Below are positions 1-8,776 of a stretch of 64,000 bases of DNA, piece after piece; within the stretch, counting starts at the first letter, position 1, and each line of letters starts with the position of its first letter. The stretch covers positions 62,001-126,000 of the forward strand of contig NZ_MBSS01000066.1 of NCBI RefSeq assembly GCF_001695855.1, in the 5' to 3' direction. Under the pieces are notes generated by a model that saw only the letters and a list, made by a program, of their open reading frames with translations, had not been told where the DNA came from and made no database searches. The DNA is from Ensifer sp. LC163 (GTDB taxonomy: Bacteria; Pseudomonadota; Alphaproteobacteria; Rhizobiales; Rhizobiaceae). A program made the translations under genes and the position numbers.

Positions 1-215
1 GTCGCGTCCGATTGCTGGTTGGCGGGCCTGCGAGGCGCTGCGGGCGCCTCGTACAACTGGTAGGGATCGACGGGATCCGCGTCATGGGGAGGCATATCGC
101 TCAACGCACCGTCCTGCGGATCGTCATAATAATCCGCCTGGTTTGCATCATGCAAAGCTGCCTGAGAGAAGTTTGTCCTGGGAATACGCATGGGTCCTGG
201 AAGAGCTAGAGACAT
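1..215 (-). CDS. 5' part of an unknown protein, cut by the window edge
   Basis: An open frame reads leftward off the window edge for about 71 codons without a stop. The first possible ATG is at 215 and a second, with AGGA a few bases before it, is at 191. The visible N-terminus is rich in Asp, Pro and Ala (for example DYYDDPQDG and DPYQLYEAPAAP) and looks like a disordered leader. It does not resemble the start of RepC, the gene that would normally follow repB. I do not recognise the family. Codon third positions are GC-rich, as expected for a real gene here, but the evidence is limited to one short stretch. Confidence 0.45.
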   Translation of the reverse strand, partial: MSLALPGPMRIPRTNFSQAALHDANQADYYDDPQDGALSDMPPHDADPVDPYQLYEAPAAPRRPANQQSDA

Positions 216-539
216 CGCCGAGGGGCCTGCTAAGCGATAGAAAATGAAGGTTAACAAGTCCCTTCCAAGGGCCGCTTGAAAGACATCGGGCGCCCCGTTC
301 AATCCGGCAAGACAGCCTCTGAAACGGCCGCAATCCCCATCCCGCTCAAGGGCATCGCGCCATTCTGTCGCTGGCGGCACGTGGTCGAAAATATTTCTTC
401 CGGATCGTCATTTTGGGACGGCGGCACAACGACGTGATGCGCTTCGGTCGCAGATACAGGCCACAACGAATCGGGCCGGCGTGACCTCGTCACGCCGGCC
501 CGATAAAGACTGCGACAGGCTTGCGAAAATCGCGAGCAA
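216..539. other. Intergenic region after repB
   Basis: These 324 bases lie between the repB stop and the partial gene. In repABC plasmids this is where the counter-transcribed incompatibility RNA and the repC start would sit. No repC-like frame is present. The only clear structure is the perfect hairpin at 470-504. I see no convincing parS palindrome of the RepB type. Confidence 0.5.
470..504 (-). terminator. Perfect 16-bp hairpin downstream of repB
   Basis: A perfect 16-bp inverted repeat with a 3-nt loop (arm ATCGGGCCGGCGTGAC) starts 36 bases after the repB stop. On the minus strand it is followed by only a short T stretch, so it is either a weak intrinsic terminator for repAB or a stable structure in the leader of the next transcript. 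Confidence 0.6.
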
Positions 540-1604
540 TCAGCTCCGGCGCGCAGCCACGAAAGCCGCGTGATGCTTGGCAAGGCGCTCGATCGCCTCA
601 TCGACAAAGACCGGGCTGACATCGGCCGAGAACTCGATCCGGGCACTCTTTCCGTCTCGCTTCAACTTGGCAAAGGCCCGGCCGTTCTCGTCGGTGAGAA
701 CCTCCGGCTTGGCCGGATCCTGCCTGTCGGTGCGTGACAGGCGCGCAAAGACGAGCTGGAAGCGCCGGTCGCTGTCGGCCTCGAGGAAACGCCTCAGGCC
801 GATCTCTTCCTGCGCCTTCTGTAGCGCTGCCTCGCCCTCGAGCAGGCCGCCGATCGCCATCCAGCGTTCGCGACCAACCTTGGGAGCGGGACCGATCGCG
901 CGGGCGATTGCCAACGGAACGCTTTCGGCGACCTGGATCAGCCGCGACAGTTCGCTCTTCTGGACAGCAAGCGCGTCGCCGATGACCTTGCGATCAAAGC
1001 CGCGCTCGGCCAGGGCCGAGGCAAACAGCGCCCGCTCGATAAACGACAGGTTGCGGCGTTCGGCGTTTTCCTTGCCCTGCGCCAGCACGAGTTCGTCATC
1101 GGTCAAGGACCGGACGATGGCCTTGACCTTGATGCCGAGGCTGCGGACGGCATTCAGCCGGCGGTGGCCATAGGCGGTTTGATAGCGCCCCTGCTTTTCC
1201 GGATGCGGTCGCACCAGGATCGGCGACTGCTGGCCGTTCTCGCGGATGCTATCGCCGAGGGCCAGAAAGTCCGGATCGTCGAGTTCGCCGTCCGTCAGAC
1301 GGTCGCCGACGAAGGAGGCGTCCACCAGATCGGGATCGAGTTCTACGACACGCTCGCCCTGATGCAGCGCCTCGCGCAGCGATCGGGCCTCCTCGGCCTC
1401 CCTGGTGATGCTGCCAAGGGAAAGGCCCATGGCCTTGATGGCGCCCGAGGCAGCCCGTGGCGTATCGGCCGGAGGCGTCGCGGGTGTCAGTGCCGTTACC
1501 TCAGCGGACGTTGCTGCATTCGCTTCGGCCGAAGGCGCGGGTGCTACCGGCGCCACGTTTCCGGAAAAGAGTGCGCGCAGTTCGTTCTTGCGGTTGCCAG
1601 CCAT
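540..1604 (-). CDS. repB: Plasmid partitioning protein RepB (ParB family)
   Basis: The product (354 aa) is the centromere-binding ParB-type protein of repABC-type partition systems. It binds parS sites and works with RepA to segregate the replicon. A disordered Ala/Pro-rich N-terminus (1-55) precedes the ParB/Spo0J nuclease-fold domain: GQQSPILVRP at 124-133, YGHRRL at 145-150 and ENAERRNLSFIE at 179-190. A helix-turn-helix follows around 200-225. The length is typical of RepB. The gene starts 5 bases after the repA stop, so the two are cotranscribed. RepC, the initiator, is not seen downstream within the window. Confidence 0.93.
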   Translation of the reverse strand: MAGNRKNELRALFSGNVAPVAPAPSAEANAATSAEVTALTPATPPADTPRAASGAIKAMGLSLGSITREAEEARSLREALHQGERVVELDPDLVDASFVGDRLTDGELDDPDFLALGDSIRENGQQSPILVRPHPEKQGRYQTAYGHRRLNAVRSLGIKVKAIVRSLTDDELVLAQGKENAERRNLSFIERALFASALAERGFDRKVIGDALAVQKSELSRLIQVAESVPLAIARAIGPAPKVGRERWMAIGGLLEGEAALQKAQEEIGLRRFLEADSDRRFQLVFARLSRTDRQDPAKPEVLTDENGRAFAKLKRDGKSARIEFSADVSPVFVDEAIERLAKHHAAFVAARRS

Positions 1605-1609
1605 GTCTT

Positions 1610-2869
1610 TTAGCGCCCCCAGGCCGCATGAATGAGAGCTTCGATCTCGCCGTTGACGGCATTCAGCGATTCGATCGCGCGGTCGTAGGTGGCGCGGGTG
1701 AAGTTTTCCCGCCCGACCTCGTAAAGCGTCTGCTTGGTGAGACCCGCATCGGAAACCGCGGTCGATTTGACCATCGCCGAGGTCAGGACACGATCTCCGA
1801 ACAGCGAACGCATGAAACCGACGATCTGCGCCTGCGGGCCGTCGTTCGGCTCAAAGCGGGTCACGAGATAGCGCAGGAAGTCGAAATTGAGCTCGCCGCC
1901 CGCTTCGCGCACGACACTGAGCAAGTCCGAGGTCATGTAGAGGAACTGGTTCATCGACGCGACGTCGAGCATCTGCGGATGCACGGTGACGAGCACCGAG
2001 GTCGAGGCGCAAAGCGCCGACAGCGTGAGATAGCCCAGCTGCGGCGGGCAATCGATGACGACGACGTCGTAGTCGTCGGCCACGCTTGCCAGCGCCGACT
2101 GCACCCGCGCGAAGAACAGCGGGCCGGCATCTGAACCGTTGTGGCGGGCGCTGAGCGCCTGCGGCGTCGTATGTTCGAATTCCTGCAGTTCCAGATTGCC
2201 GGGCACCAGGTCGAGCCCGTCAAAATAGGTCGGACGGATGATGTCCTTCAGCGGCCGAGCTTCGGCATCGTAGCGAATGGCGCCATAGAGCGTGTCGTTG
2301 CCGGTGAGGTCCAGTTCCGGCTGGTAGCCGAAAAGCGCCGAAAGCGACGCCTGCGGGTCGAGGTCGACGGCGAGAACCCGGTGGCCGGTCATGGCCAGAT
2401 ATTGCGCGATGTGGACCGACGAGGTGGTCTTGCCGGAGCCGCCCTTGAAGTTGGTGACGGAAATCACCTGCAGGTGCTCGCCGCGCTCGCGGTCGCGCCA
2501 TTTCAGGTAGCTGCGCGCCTTGGCGGCATTGCCCTTGGCAAGCGCCTGCTCGGCCAGGTGGCGGCGCAGCGCGTTGATGTCGGACAGCGAATAGGAACGG
2601 CGCCCGCCGGTGCCGGTATCGGGTTGCGGCCCCTCGCCCGCAAGTGACAGCTGGCGCAGGTAGCCATCGGAAACGCCGATCAGCTTGGCAGCCTCGCCGG
2701 AGGTGAAGCTGCGAAGCGTCTTCATCGCGGTCGGCGGGAACAGCCGCTCGCGCATTGCCTTCAGCTGTTCGGAAAGGGCGCGTGCATCGGCTGCGATGGC
2801 TTCGTCGGCTGGCTGCCGGGCGTGGGAAAGATCCGTCCCGGGTCGCGTCTGTGTTACCGTCATGTCCAT
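1610..2869 (-). CDS. repA: Plasmid partitioning protein RepA (ParA family)
   Basis: The product (419 aa) is the ParA-type ATPase of a RepA-RepB partition pair and usually also represses its own promoter. An N-terminal MerR-like helix-turn-helix (TSGEAAKLIGVSDGYLRQL, about 56-74) precedes the ATPase domain with the deviant Walker A KGGSGKTT at 142-149 and the DLDPQASLS motif near 169. The frame is open further upstream, but AAGGAG lies 10 bases before the ATG at 2869. The ATG at 2878 is only one base from that site, and the one at 2863 is 16 bases away, so 2869 is chosen. The first gene of the repAB operon. Confidence 0.92.
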   Translation of the reverse strand: MDMTVTQTRPGTDLSHARQPADEAIAADARALSEQLKAMRERLFPPTAMKTLRSFTSGEAAKLIGVSDGYLRQLSLAGEGPQPDTGTGGRRSYSLSDINALRRHLAEQALAKGNAAKARSYLKWRDRERGEHLQVISVTNFKGGSGKTTSSVHIAQYLAMTGHRVLAVDLDPQASLSALFGYQPELDLTGNDTLYGAIRYDAEARPLKDIIRPTYFDGLDLVPGNLELQEFEHTTPQALSARHNGSDAGPLFFARVQSALASVADDYDVVVIDCPPQLGYLTLSALCASTSVLVTVHPQMLDVASMNQFLYMTSDLLSVVREAGGELNFDFLRYLVTRFEPNDGPQAQIVGFMRSLFGDRVLTSAMVKSTAVSDAGLTKQTLYEVGRENFTRATYDRAIESLNAVNGEIEALIHAAWGR

Positions 2870-3073
2870 TCCCGCCATACTCCTTGCGTGCCCTCCCGCA
2901 TCATTGACACCGGGAGGCACTAACAGAGATTTAATTGAGATACGCCTAAACAGCATATATTCAGAAAATTCCGTAACAGGGATGCCGCAGACAATGATTC
3001 GCGTCAAGGCGTCGGGCCGATTTCGCACATCCCGGCCGGCATGGTCCTGCGCTATCGCGACCCGGAGGAAACG

Positions 3074-3098
3074 AAAAAGCCGCCGGCCCGAGGGCGGC
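3074..3098 (-). terminator. Intrinsic terminator after the M20 amidohydrolase gene
   Basis: On the minus strand a GCCGCC/GGCGGC stem with a GC-rich loop is followed directly by five T residues. It lies about 40 bases after the M20 stop and separates the peptide operon from the repA promoter region. Confidence 0.75.
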
Positions 3099-3139
3099 GA
3101 CTTCGTCGTGGCAGCGCGTGACGGCAATCGCGCGAATGA

Positions 3140-4579
3140 TCAGAGCTTGGGACCGATATGATCCGGGATCGGGCACTGGTAAGGCTTGCCCTCGGTCTTT
3201 TCACGCCACTCGGCCTTTGCCTGCGCAAGCAATTCCGGATCGAGAATGAGATCGAGGCCCGTCGTTGCCAACGACTTGGCGGCATGGGCGAGGGCCTTGT
3301 GGGCCGCGGGGCTCTTGCCCTGTGCAACCACCTGCCAGGTGTGCGGGGCAGTACCGATCGCCCAGGCGGGCGCCCAGCATTGCGCCGTCGGCGTGACCCA
3401 GCTGACATCGCCGACATCGGTCGAGCCGGCGCGGAAATGCGACTGCCCCTCGAAATCGCGAAGCCCGAGGTGCAGACCGCTCGATCCATCCATCCGGCTG
3501 TTGGAGAACACGTCGCCCTTGATCTGGTAGAGCCGGATGCTGCTGGCGATCGCCTCCGGCGTCATGGTCTGCTGGATCTCGCGGGCAAACTCAAGGTCCG
3601 CCTCGTCAAAGGGAACCGGCCCGAGCGCAACCATGTTCTGGTGGATCGCGGTTTCCAGCGTGATGTTCGGCAACAGATTGGTTGCCGCCCGATCGAAGAC
3701 GACCTCGACCTGCGTCTCCGTCATCATCGCGGCGCCGTTGGCGACCTTGTCGATGCGGGCAGCCAACGCAAGCGCTTCCGGCATTTGCGGGGCGCGGACG
3801 AGATAGAGCGCTTCGGCGCGCGCCTGGACGACATTGGCCGCCTTGCCGCCGGCATCGGTGATCGCATAATGCACGCGACAATCCTGCGGCATGTGCTCGC
3901 GCAGGAAGTTGACGCCGATATTCATCAGTTCCAGCGCATCGAGGGCGCTGCGTCCAAGATGGGCGCCGTTCGAGGCATGTGCGGCGACACCCTTGAAACG
4001 ATAGTAGATTTCGAGGACCGCGAGATTGTTGGTCGAGCGCACGCCATTGAAAGGTGCTGGATGCCAGGTGAGCGCGGTATCGACATCGGCAAAGGCGCCA
4101 GCACGCGCCATGAAGGTCTTGCCCGAGCCACCCTCTTCGCCGGGGCAGCCATAGTAACGGACCGTTCCCGGCAGATTGTTTTCGCGCAGGTAGCGGGCAA
4201 GCGCGACTGCGGCCAGCAGGGAGCCGGTGCCGAGCAGATTGTGGCCGCAGCCGTGTCCGGTGCCTCCGTCCTCAAGCGGTTTTGCCTCGGCAACGCCGGC
4301 GATCTGGCTCAAACCGGCAAGCGCATCGAACTCTCCGAGAAGGGCGATCACCGGACCGCCCTCGCCGGCTTCGCCGGTAAAGGCCGTTTCGATATCGGCC
4401 GTTCCGCGCGCAATACGAAACCCATGTTTCTCCAGCATCGCTACCTGCATTGCCGCCGACTTGTGCTCGCGAAAGCTCAGCTCGGCATAGTCCCAGATCG
4501 CGTCGCTCATCGCAGTGAATTCGGACTTCAGCTCTTCGACGATGTCGGAAAGAGCGGCGACGACGGATGGCTGGGGCAT
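3140..4579 (-). CDS. M20 family amidohydrolase, p-aminobenzoyl-glutamate hydrolase subunit B-like
   Basis: The product (479 aa) is a zinc-dependent M20 amidohydrolase closest in length and layout to AbgB, which with AbgA splits p-aminobenzoyl-glutamate. Metal-site motifs are visible: GHGCGHN at 108-114, the GEEGG pair (Glu148/149), TWHPAP with His173, and a C-terminal APHTWQ histidine. There is no signal peptide, so it acts in the cytoplasm. The frame extends upstream, but AAGAGGAA lies just before the ATG at 4579. It is the last gene of the peptide ABC operon, so the transporter probably imports its substrate, an N-acylated amino acid or peptide-like amide. No AbgA partner is present. Confidence 0.85.
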   Translation of the reverse strand: MPQPSVVAALSDIVEELKSEFTAMSDAIWDYAELSFREHKSAAMQVAMLEKHGFRIARGTADIETAFTGEAGEGGPVIALLGEFDALAGLSQIAGVAEAKPLEDGGTGHGCGHNLLGTGSLLAAVALARYLRENNLPGTVRYYGCPGEEGGSGKTFMARAGAFADVDTALTWHPAPFNGVRSTNNLAVLEIYYRFKGVAAHASNGAHLGRSALDALELMNIGVNFLREHMPQDCRVHYAITDAGGKAANVVQARAEALYLVRAPQMPEALALAARIDKVANGAAMMTETQVEVVFDRAATNLLPNITLETAIHQNMVALGPVPFDEADLEFAREIQQTMTPEAIASSIRLYQIKGDVFSNSRMDGSSGLHLGLRDFEGQSHFRAGSTDVGDVSWVTPTAQCWAPAWAIGTAPHTWQVVAQGKSPAAHKALAHAAKSLATTGLDLILDPELLAQAKAEWREKTEGKPYQCPIPDHIGPKL

Positions 4580-4691
4580 AGGTATTCCTCTTGCGGCGAC
4601 ATGGGAGCCGGCCGCATTGGCATTTCTGTCTTCAGGTGGAGGGTGGCGGCACGGTCGCCGCCACCGGATACGAGTTCTGGCCGAGCTTGAC

Positions 4692-6236
4692 TTAGTCGTC
4701 GAGCGTGACTTCCCAGAGCCGGGTGTTCGACTGCCAGACCGGCTCGCCGTGCAACTTCTTCGTCGCACCCCAGATGTCGACCATGTCGTACATGAAGATC
4801 CCCGGGACTTCCTCGAGCATCAGCTTGTGGAACTCGTCGAAGATCGCCTGGCGCTTTGCCTGATCGGCCTCGACATAGGCCGCCTTCATCAGCTCGACCG
4901 CCTTCGGGTTATCCCACATCAGCGACGCGTTCTTGTCCTTGTTGCCGACGTAGAAGCCGTACATCAGCGCGGGATCGAGACGCGGTGCAACCGACTGCGA
5001 AATCACCTGGTAGTTGCCCGAGCGGCGGCGGTCGACCTGGGTCGCATAGTCGAGCACTTCGATCTGCACATTGAGACCGACCTGCTGCATCATCGCCTGG
5101 GCGACGACCGCGGCCGGGAAGCTCGGCACGTTGCCGCGCTTGTTGGCGATGATGGTGATCGCCTCGCCCTTGTAGCCGGCGTCTGCCAGATCCTTCTTGG
5201 CCTTTTCCAGGTCCATCGGGGTCTTCGTCTTCTGCGCATCCGAGTAGAAGATCGAGTCCGCCGAAACCATCGAGGCATTGGCCTCGCCGGTGCCGTTGGA
5301 GACGGCGGCAACCAGCTGGTCGAGGTCGAGCGCTTCGGCCATGGCGCGGCGTACGGCGACGTTGCTCAACACCTTGTCGCGGGTCTGGAAGTAAAGCAGG
5401 TTCTTGCCGTTGTTGCGCTTGACGATCAACTGCATCGTCTCGCTGTCCTTGAACTCCGAAATCAGGTCGGCAGAAACTTCGGCCGTATCGAGCGCTCCCG
5501 ACAGCAGGCCAGTCTTTACCGTCGACGCGTCGGGGATGACCATGAACTTGATGCCGTCGACCAGTGGCCGCTTGGAGCCGACCATGCCGTCCGGCTTGCC
5601 GTCATTGGCAGGCGAGACATAGGCCTCGTTCTTTTCGAGACGGACATATTCGCCCTTCTTCCATTCGGCCCATTTGAAAGGCCCAGTGCCGATCGGCGCA
5701 ACGAAGGCGCCGTCGGCGCCGACCGAATCCTTGGCGATGATGCCGGTATATCCGCATTCCGGACGCGCCATCAGGCCGAGAAAGACGGCCGACGGCTTTT
5801 CGATCGTCATCGTTACCGTGCTCGGATCGACAGCCGTGACGGCGGATACCTTGATGGTCTTGCTGCCGTCGAAATCGCCGGCGCAGGTCCACTTGGTGTC
5901 GGCGCCCATGTAGCGGTTCCAGTTCCACACGACATCGTCGGCCGTGACCGCATTGCCATTGTGGAACTTTACGTCGCCGCGCAGATTGAATGTATAGGTC
6001 AATCCATCAGGAGACACCTCGAAGCTCTTGGCGACGAGCGGCTTCACCTCGCCGTTCTCGGCGTAGCCGACGAGGCCTTCGACAATGTGAAAGATCACCG
6101 AGTCGGTGTTGCCGTCGCGGTTGACGCCCGGCACGTTGCTGCGGATGTCGGAGCTCTGCGCAACCACCAGGTCACGCGCCTCGGCAAAGCCGACGCCACT
6201 CATCAGGATGGTGCCGGCAAGGAATATGTTTTTCAT
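4692..6236 (-). CDS. Peptide-type ABC transporter substrate-binding protein (SBP family 5)
   Basis: A 514-aa periplasmic binding protein of the DppA/OppA family. Residues 1-20 form a signal peptide (MKNIFLAGTILMSGVGFAEA). The mature protein shows family-5 features such as IVEGLVGYAENGEVKPLVAK and the region FHNGNAVTADDVVWNWNRY. The upstream extension of the frame is rejected because the signal peptide begins at 6236 and GGAGAAG lies upstream. It is encoded between the hydrolase gene and the M20 gene, downstream of its own permease and ATPase genes, which is an unusual late position. The ligand is not defined by sequence; a di/oligopeptide or amide is likely. Confidence 0.88.
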   Translation of the reverse strand: MKNIFLAGTILMSGVGFAEARDLVVAQSSDIRSNVPGVNRDGNTDSVIFHIVEGLVGYAENGEVKPLVAKSFEVSPDGLTYTFNLRGDVKFHNGNAVTADDVVWNWNRYMGADTKWTCAGDFDGSKTIKVSAVTAVDPSTVTMTIEKPSAVFLGLMARPECGYTGIIAKDSVGADGAFVAPIGTGPFKWAEWKKGEYVRLEKNEAYVSPANDGKPDGMVGSKRPLVDGIKFMVIPDASTVKTGLLSGALDTAEVSADLISEFKDSETMQLIVKRNNGKNLLYFQTRDKVLSNVAVRRAMAEALDLDQLVAAVSNGTGEANASMVSADSIFYSDAQKTKTPMDLEKAKKDLADAGYKGEAITIIANKRGNVPSFPAAVVAQAMMQQVGLNVQIEVLDYATQVDRRRSGNYQVISQSVAPRLDPALMYGFYVGNKDKNASLMWDNPKAVELMKAAYVEADQAKRQAIFDEFHKLMLEEVPGIFMYDMVDIWGATKKLHGEPVWQSNTRLWEVTLDD

Positions 6237-6288
6237 TGTTCCACTCTTCTCCAGTTGTTTCTTGTTGGTTTGTTGCGGTTGATTTCGG

Positions 6289-7146
6289 TCAGAACGCGTC
6301 CCAGCAGGCCTGCGACAGCCGACCGATGGTTTCGAGCGCGATGGTGTAGCCGGGCGTGCCATCGGCCATCACCTGCGGCACGCCATCGGTGAAGACGGCG
6401 ATACCGTAGAGCGGCCGACTGTTGCGATAGACGAGCCCGGCGTCCATGCGCCCGCGTTTGCCACGCCCGGATTTGCTTGCAACGACCGTATCGAAAGGCA
6501 GCCGCGAGCGGATGCCGTAGCGCAGCACCTGGTTCTTCAACGTCCGCAGCGCGAAGCGGCAAAGCTCGACCGACGCGCCGAGACGTGCCGCAGCGGCCTC
6601 ATCGTCCTGCGCGGCGAGGATCAGTTCGAGCAGCAATATCTGGTCGCTCGCCGTCGTCGTCGTCACCTCGCCGAGCGAATGGTCCGGCTTCAGGCCGAGC
6701 GGCGGGATCAGAAAGCGATGGTGGGTGCCGGCCATGCCGATCGCCTTGCAGTAGCTGTCGACCTCTTCGAGTGTCAGCCGTTCGAGCACCATCTTGGTGC
6801 AGACATTGTCGCTGAGCACCATCATGCCGACGATGGCGTCGCGCAGCGGGATGACAATGCCCGGCGTCATGTAGCGGAACATGCCGCTCGCGACCTCGTG
6901 CTTCAGCCGCTCCTCGTAGGTGATGGCTGCGTCGAGATCGAGCCGGCCTTCGTGCGCCGCCTTCAGCGCCGCCATCATGATCGAGGTCTTGCGGGTGCTG
7001 GCCGAAGGCGTCTCTTCGTTCTCGCCCCGCCCTATCGTCTCGCCAGTCTCAAGATTGCGGACGAGGAAACGGGTGATGAACGGCTGGGCGTCGGCAATCG
7101 CATGAAGCCGTTCGGCCATTGTCGCGGCTTTCATTGCTACAGTCAT
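6289..7146 (-). CDS. Class A beta-lactamase-like serine hydrolase without signal peptide
   Basis: A 285-aa protein of the PenP/class A beta-lactamase fold. The three active-site elements are present: S50-T-R-K53 (SxxK), S-D-N at 112-114, and K-S-G at 225-227. It starts directly with cytoplasmic-type sequence (MTVAMKAATMAERL) and has no secretion signal, so it is unlikely to be a resistance enzyme. It more probably hydrolyses an imported amide or peptide. Its ATG at 7146 lies immediately after the ATPase stop (TGACATG), with GGAGG inside the end of that gene, so it is translationally coupled to the ABC transporter. The substrate is not known. Confidence 0.8.
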   Translation of the reverse strand: MTVAMKAATMAERLHAIADAQPFITRFLVRNLETGETIGRGENEETPSASTRKTSIMMAALKAAHEGRLDLDAAITYEERLKHEVASGMFRYMTPGIVIPLRDAIVGMMVLSDNVCTKMVLERLTLEEVDSYCKAIGMAGTHHRFLIPPLGLKPDHSLGEVTTTTASDQILLLELILAAQDDEAAAARLGASVELCRFALRTLKNQVLRYGIRSRLPFDTVVASKSGRGKRGRMDAGLVYRNSRPLYGIAVFTDGVPQVMADGTPGYTIALETIGRLSQACWDAF

Positions 7147-7147
7147 G

Positions 7148-8776
7148 TCAGGCCTCCAGCCGCCATTTGAGGGTGACGCCACCCGTCTGATTGAGATCGA
7201 GTGCCGGGATCGCCGACAGCAGCTTGCGCGTATAGGCTTCCTGCGGCTGGTCGAAGATCCTGTCGCGGTCGCCCTGTTCGACGATGCGGCCGTCCTGCAT
7301 GACAATCACCCGGTCGGCGACCTGCTCGACGACGCCGAGGTCATGGCTGATGAACAGGCAGGAAAACCCGTGGCGCTTCTGCAGGTCGGAGAAGAGTTCG
7401 AGCACCTGCGCCCGCACCGTGACGTCGAGCGCAGAGACCGGTTCGTCGGCGATCAGGAATTTCGGACGGCGGGCGATTGCTCGGGCAATGGCGACGCGCT
7501 GACGCTGGCCACCGGAAAGCTCATGCGGATAGCGGCTGGCGAAATCGCCGCCAAGACCGACTTCGTCAAGCGTTTCGAGCGCCCGCTTGCGCTTGGCTGC
7601 ACCATCCAGATCGGGCACCAGCCGCAGCGCCTCTTCGACCAGCGCCTGTATCGTCATGCGCGGATCGAGCGAGGAATAGGGGTCCTGGAAAACCATCTGG
7701 CAATTCAGCCGGTAGTCACGCCAGTCGGCACTGCGCTCGCGCCCCCGGAAGAGGATCTCGCCTTCGCTCTGCTCGACAAGGCCGGCGATCGTGCGGCCAA
7801 GCGTCGTCTTGCCCGAACCGGAGCCGCCGACGAGGGCTACGACCTCGCCGACATGGATGTCGACGGTGACGCCGTGAAGCGCGCGCTTCGGCGCCTGCTT
7901 GCGGAAGAGCCCCTTGCGACCGGGATATTCCACCACGATGTTGCGCGCCGACACCATGGGTGTCCGCGACATGTCGAGCCTGCGCGGTGCCGCGCGAAAC
8001 GGCAGCGAGGACAGGAGCTTGCGGGTGTAGGGATGCTCCGGCGCGCTTAGAATGTCCTCGGTCGTGCCCTGCTCGACAATCATGCCCTTTTCCATGACGA
8101 CGAAGCGATTGGTATAGCGCGCGACCATCGGCAGATCGTGGCTGATCAGGAGAACGGCCGTGCCCTCGGCCTTGGTGAGTTCGACCATCAGTTCCATGAC
8201 GTCGCGCTGCACGACGGCGTCGAGCGCCGTCGTCGGCTCGTCGGCAATCAGCAGGGCCGGTTTCAGCAACATGACGGAGGCGAGCATGATGCGCTGGCGC
8301 ATGCCGCCGGAAAACTCGTGCGGATAGGCGGCTAGCGCCCGCTCCGGCTCGCGCAGGCCGACTCGCTTCAGCATGTCGAGGATGGCGGCCCGACGCTCGT
8401 CGGCGTTCTTCTTCGTATGCAGGATCAGCCCTTCTTCGAGCTGCCTGCCGATGGTCATCGACGGGTTGAGCGAGGTCATCGGCTCCTGGAACACGACGCC
8501 GATCTCGCCGCCGCGCAACTGCCGGATATCGTGATCCCTCATCGCCAGTACATCCCGCCCGCGATAGCTGATCGTGCCGCCGACATTGCGTACCGCCGGG
8601 GGGATCAGGCCGATAATCGCACGCGTCGCGAGCGTCTTGCCGGAGCCGGATTCGCCGACGATGCCGACGATTTCGCCGGGGCCGACGTCGAAGCTGACGT
8701 TCCTCACCACCTGGTTGCCGCTATGGGCGACGGCCAGCGACAGGTCGCGAACGCTGAGTAGGGAACTGCCGGTCAT
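7148..8776 (-). CDS. Peptide ABC transporter ATP-binding protein with two fused ATPase domains (DppD-DppF type)
   Basis: A 542-aa protein joining two nucleotide-binding domains that are separate proteins in DppDF. The first Walker A is GESGSGKT at 41-48; the second, GGSGSGKT, lies near residue 325. Each half has an LSGG/FSGG signature and a Walker B with IADEP, plus the short C-terminal tail typical of oligopeptide ATPases. It energises uptake by the two neighbouring permeases. Its ATG at 8776 overlaps the stop of the upstream permease gene (ATGA). The frame is open further upstream, but that part overlaps the permease and is not used. Confidence 0.92.
   Translation of the reverse strand: MTGSSLLSVRDLSLAVAHSGNQVVRNVSFDVGPGEIVGIVGESGSGKTLATRAIIGLIPPAVRNVGGTISYRGRDVLAMRDHDIRQLRGGEIGVVFQEPMTSLNPSMTIGRQLEEGLILHTKKNADERRAAILDMLKRVGLREPERALAAYPHEFSGGMRQRIMLASVMLLKPALLIADEPTTALDAVVQRDVMELMVELTKAEGTAVLLISHDLPMVARYTNRFVVMEKGMIVEQGTTEDILSAPEHPYTRKLLSSLPFRAAPRRLDMSRTPMVSARNIVVEYPGRKGLFRKQAPKRALHGVTVDIHVGEVVALVGGSGSGKTTLGRTIAGLVEQSEGEILFRGRERSADWRDYRLNCQMVFQDPYSSLDPRMTIQALVEEALRLVPDLDGAAKRKRALETLDEVGLGGDFASRYPHELSGGQRQRVAIARAIARRPKFLIADEPVSALDVTVRAQVLELFSDLQKRHGFSCLFISHDLGVVEQVADRVIVMQDGRIVEQGDRDRIFDQPQEAYTRKLLSAIPALDLNQTGGVTLKWRLEA

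Noticed and set aside
2870-3073. Search for a parS-type palindrome and repA operator
   Set aside because: I found no convincing 14-16 bp inverted repeat of the RepB-binding type upstream of repA.
3158-4690. Plus-strand frame of 510 codons opposite the M20 amidohydrolase
   Set aside because: Antisense shadow of a gene with clear active-site motifs and a ribosome-binding site.
6289-7146. Possible beta-lactam resistance gene
   Set aside because: The class A motifs are present, but the protein lacks a signal peptide and is coupled to a peptide importer, so a resistance role is unlikely.
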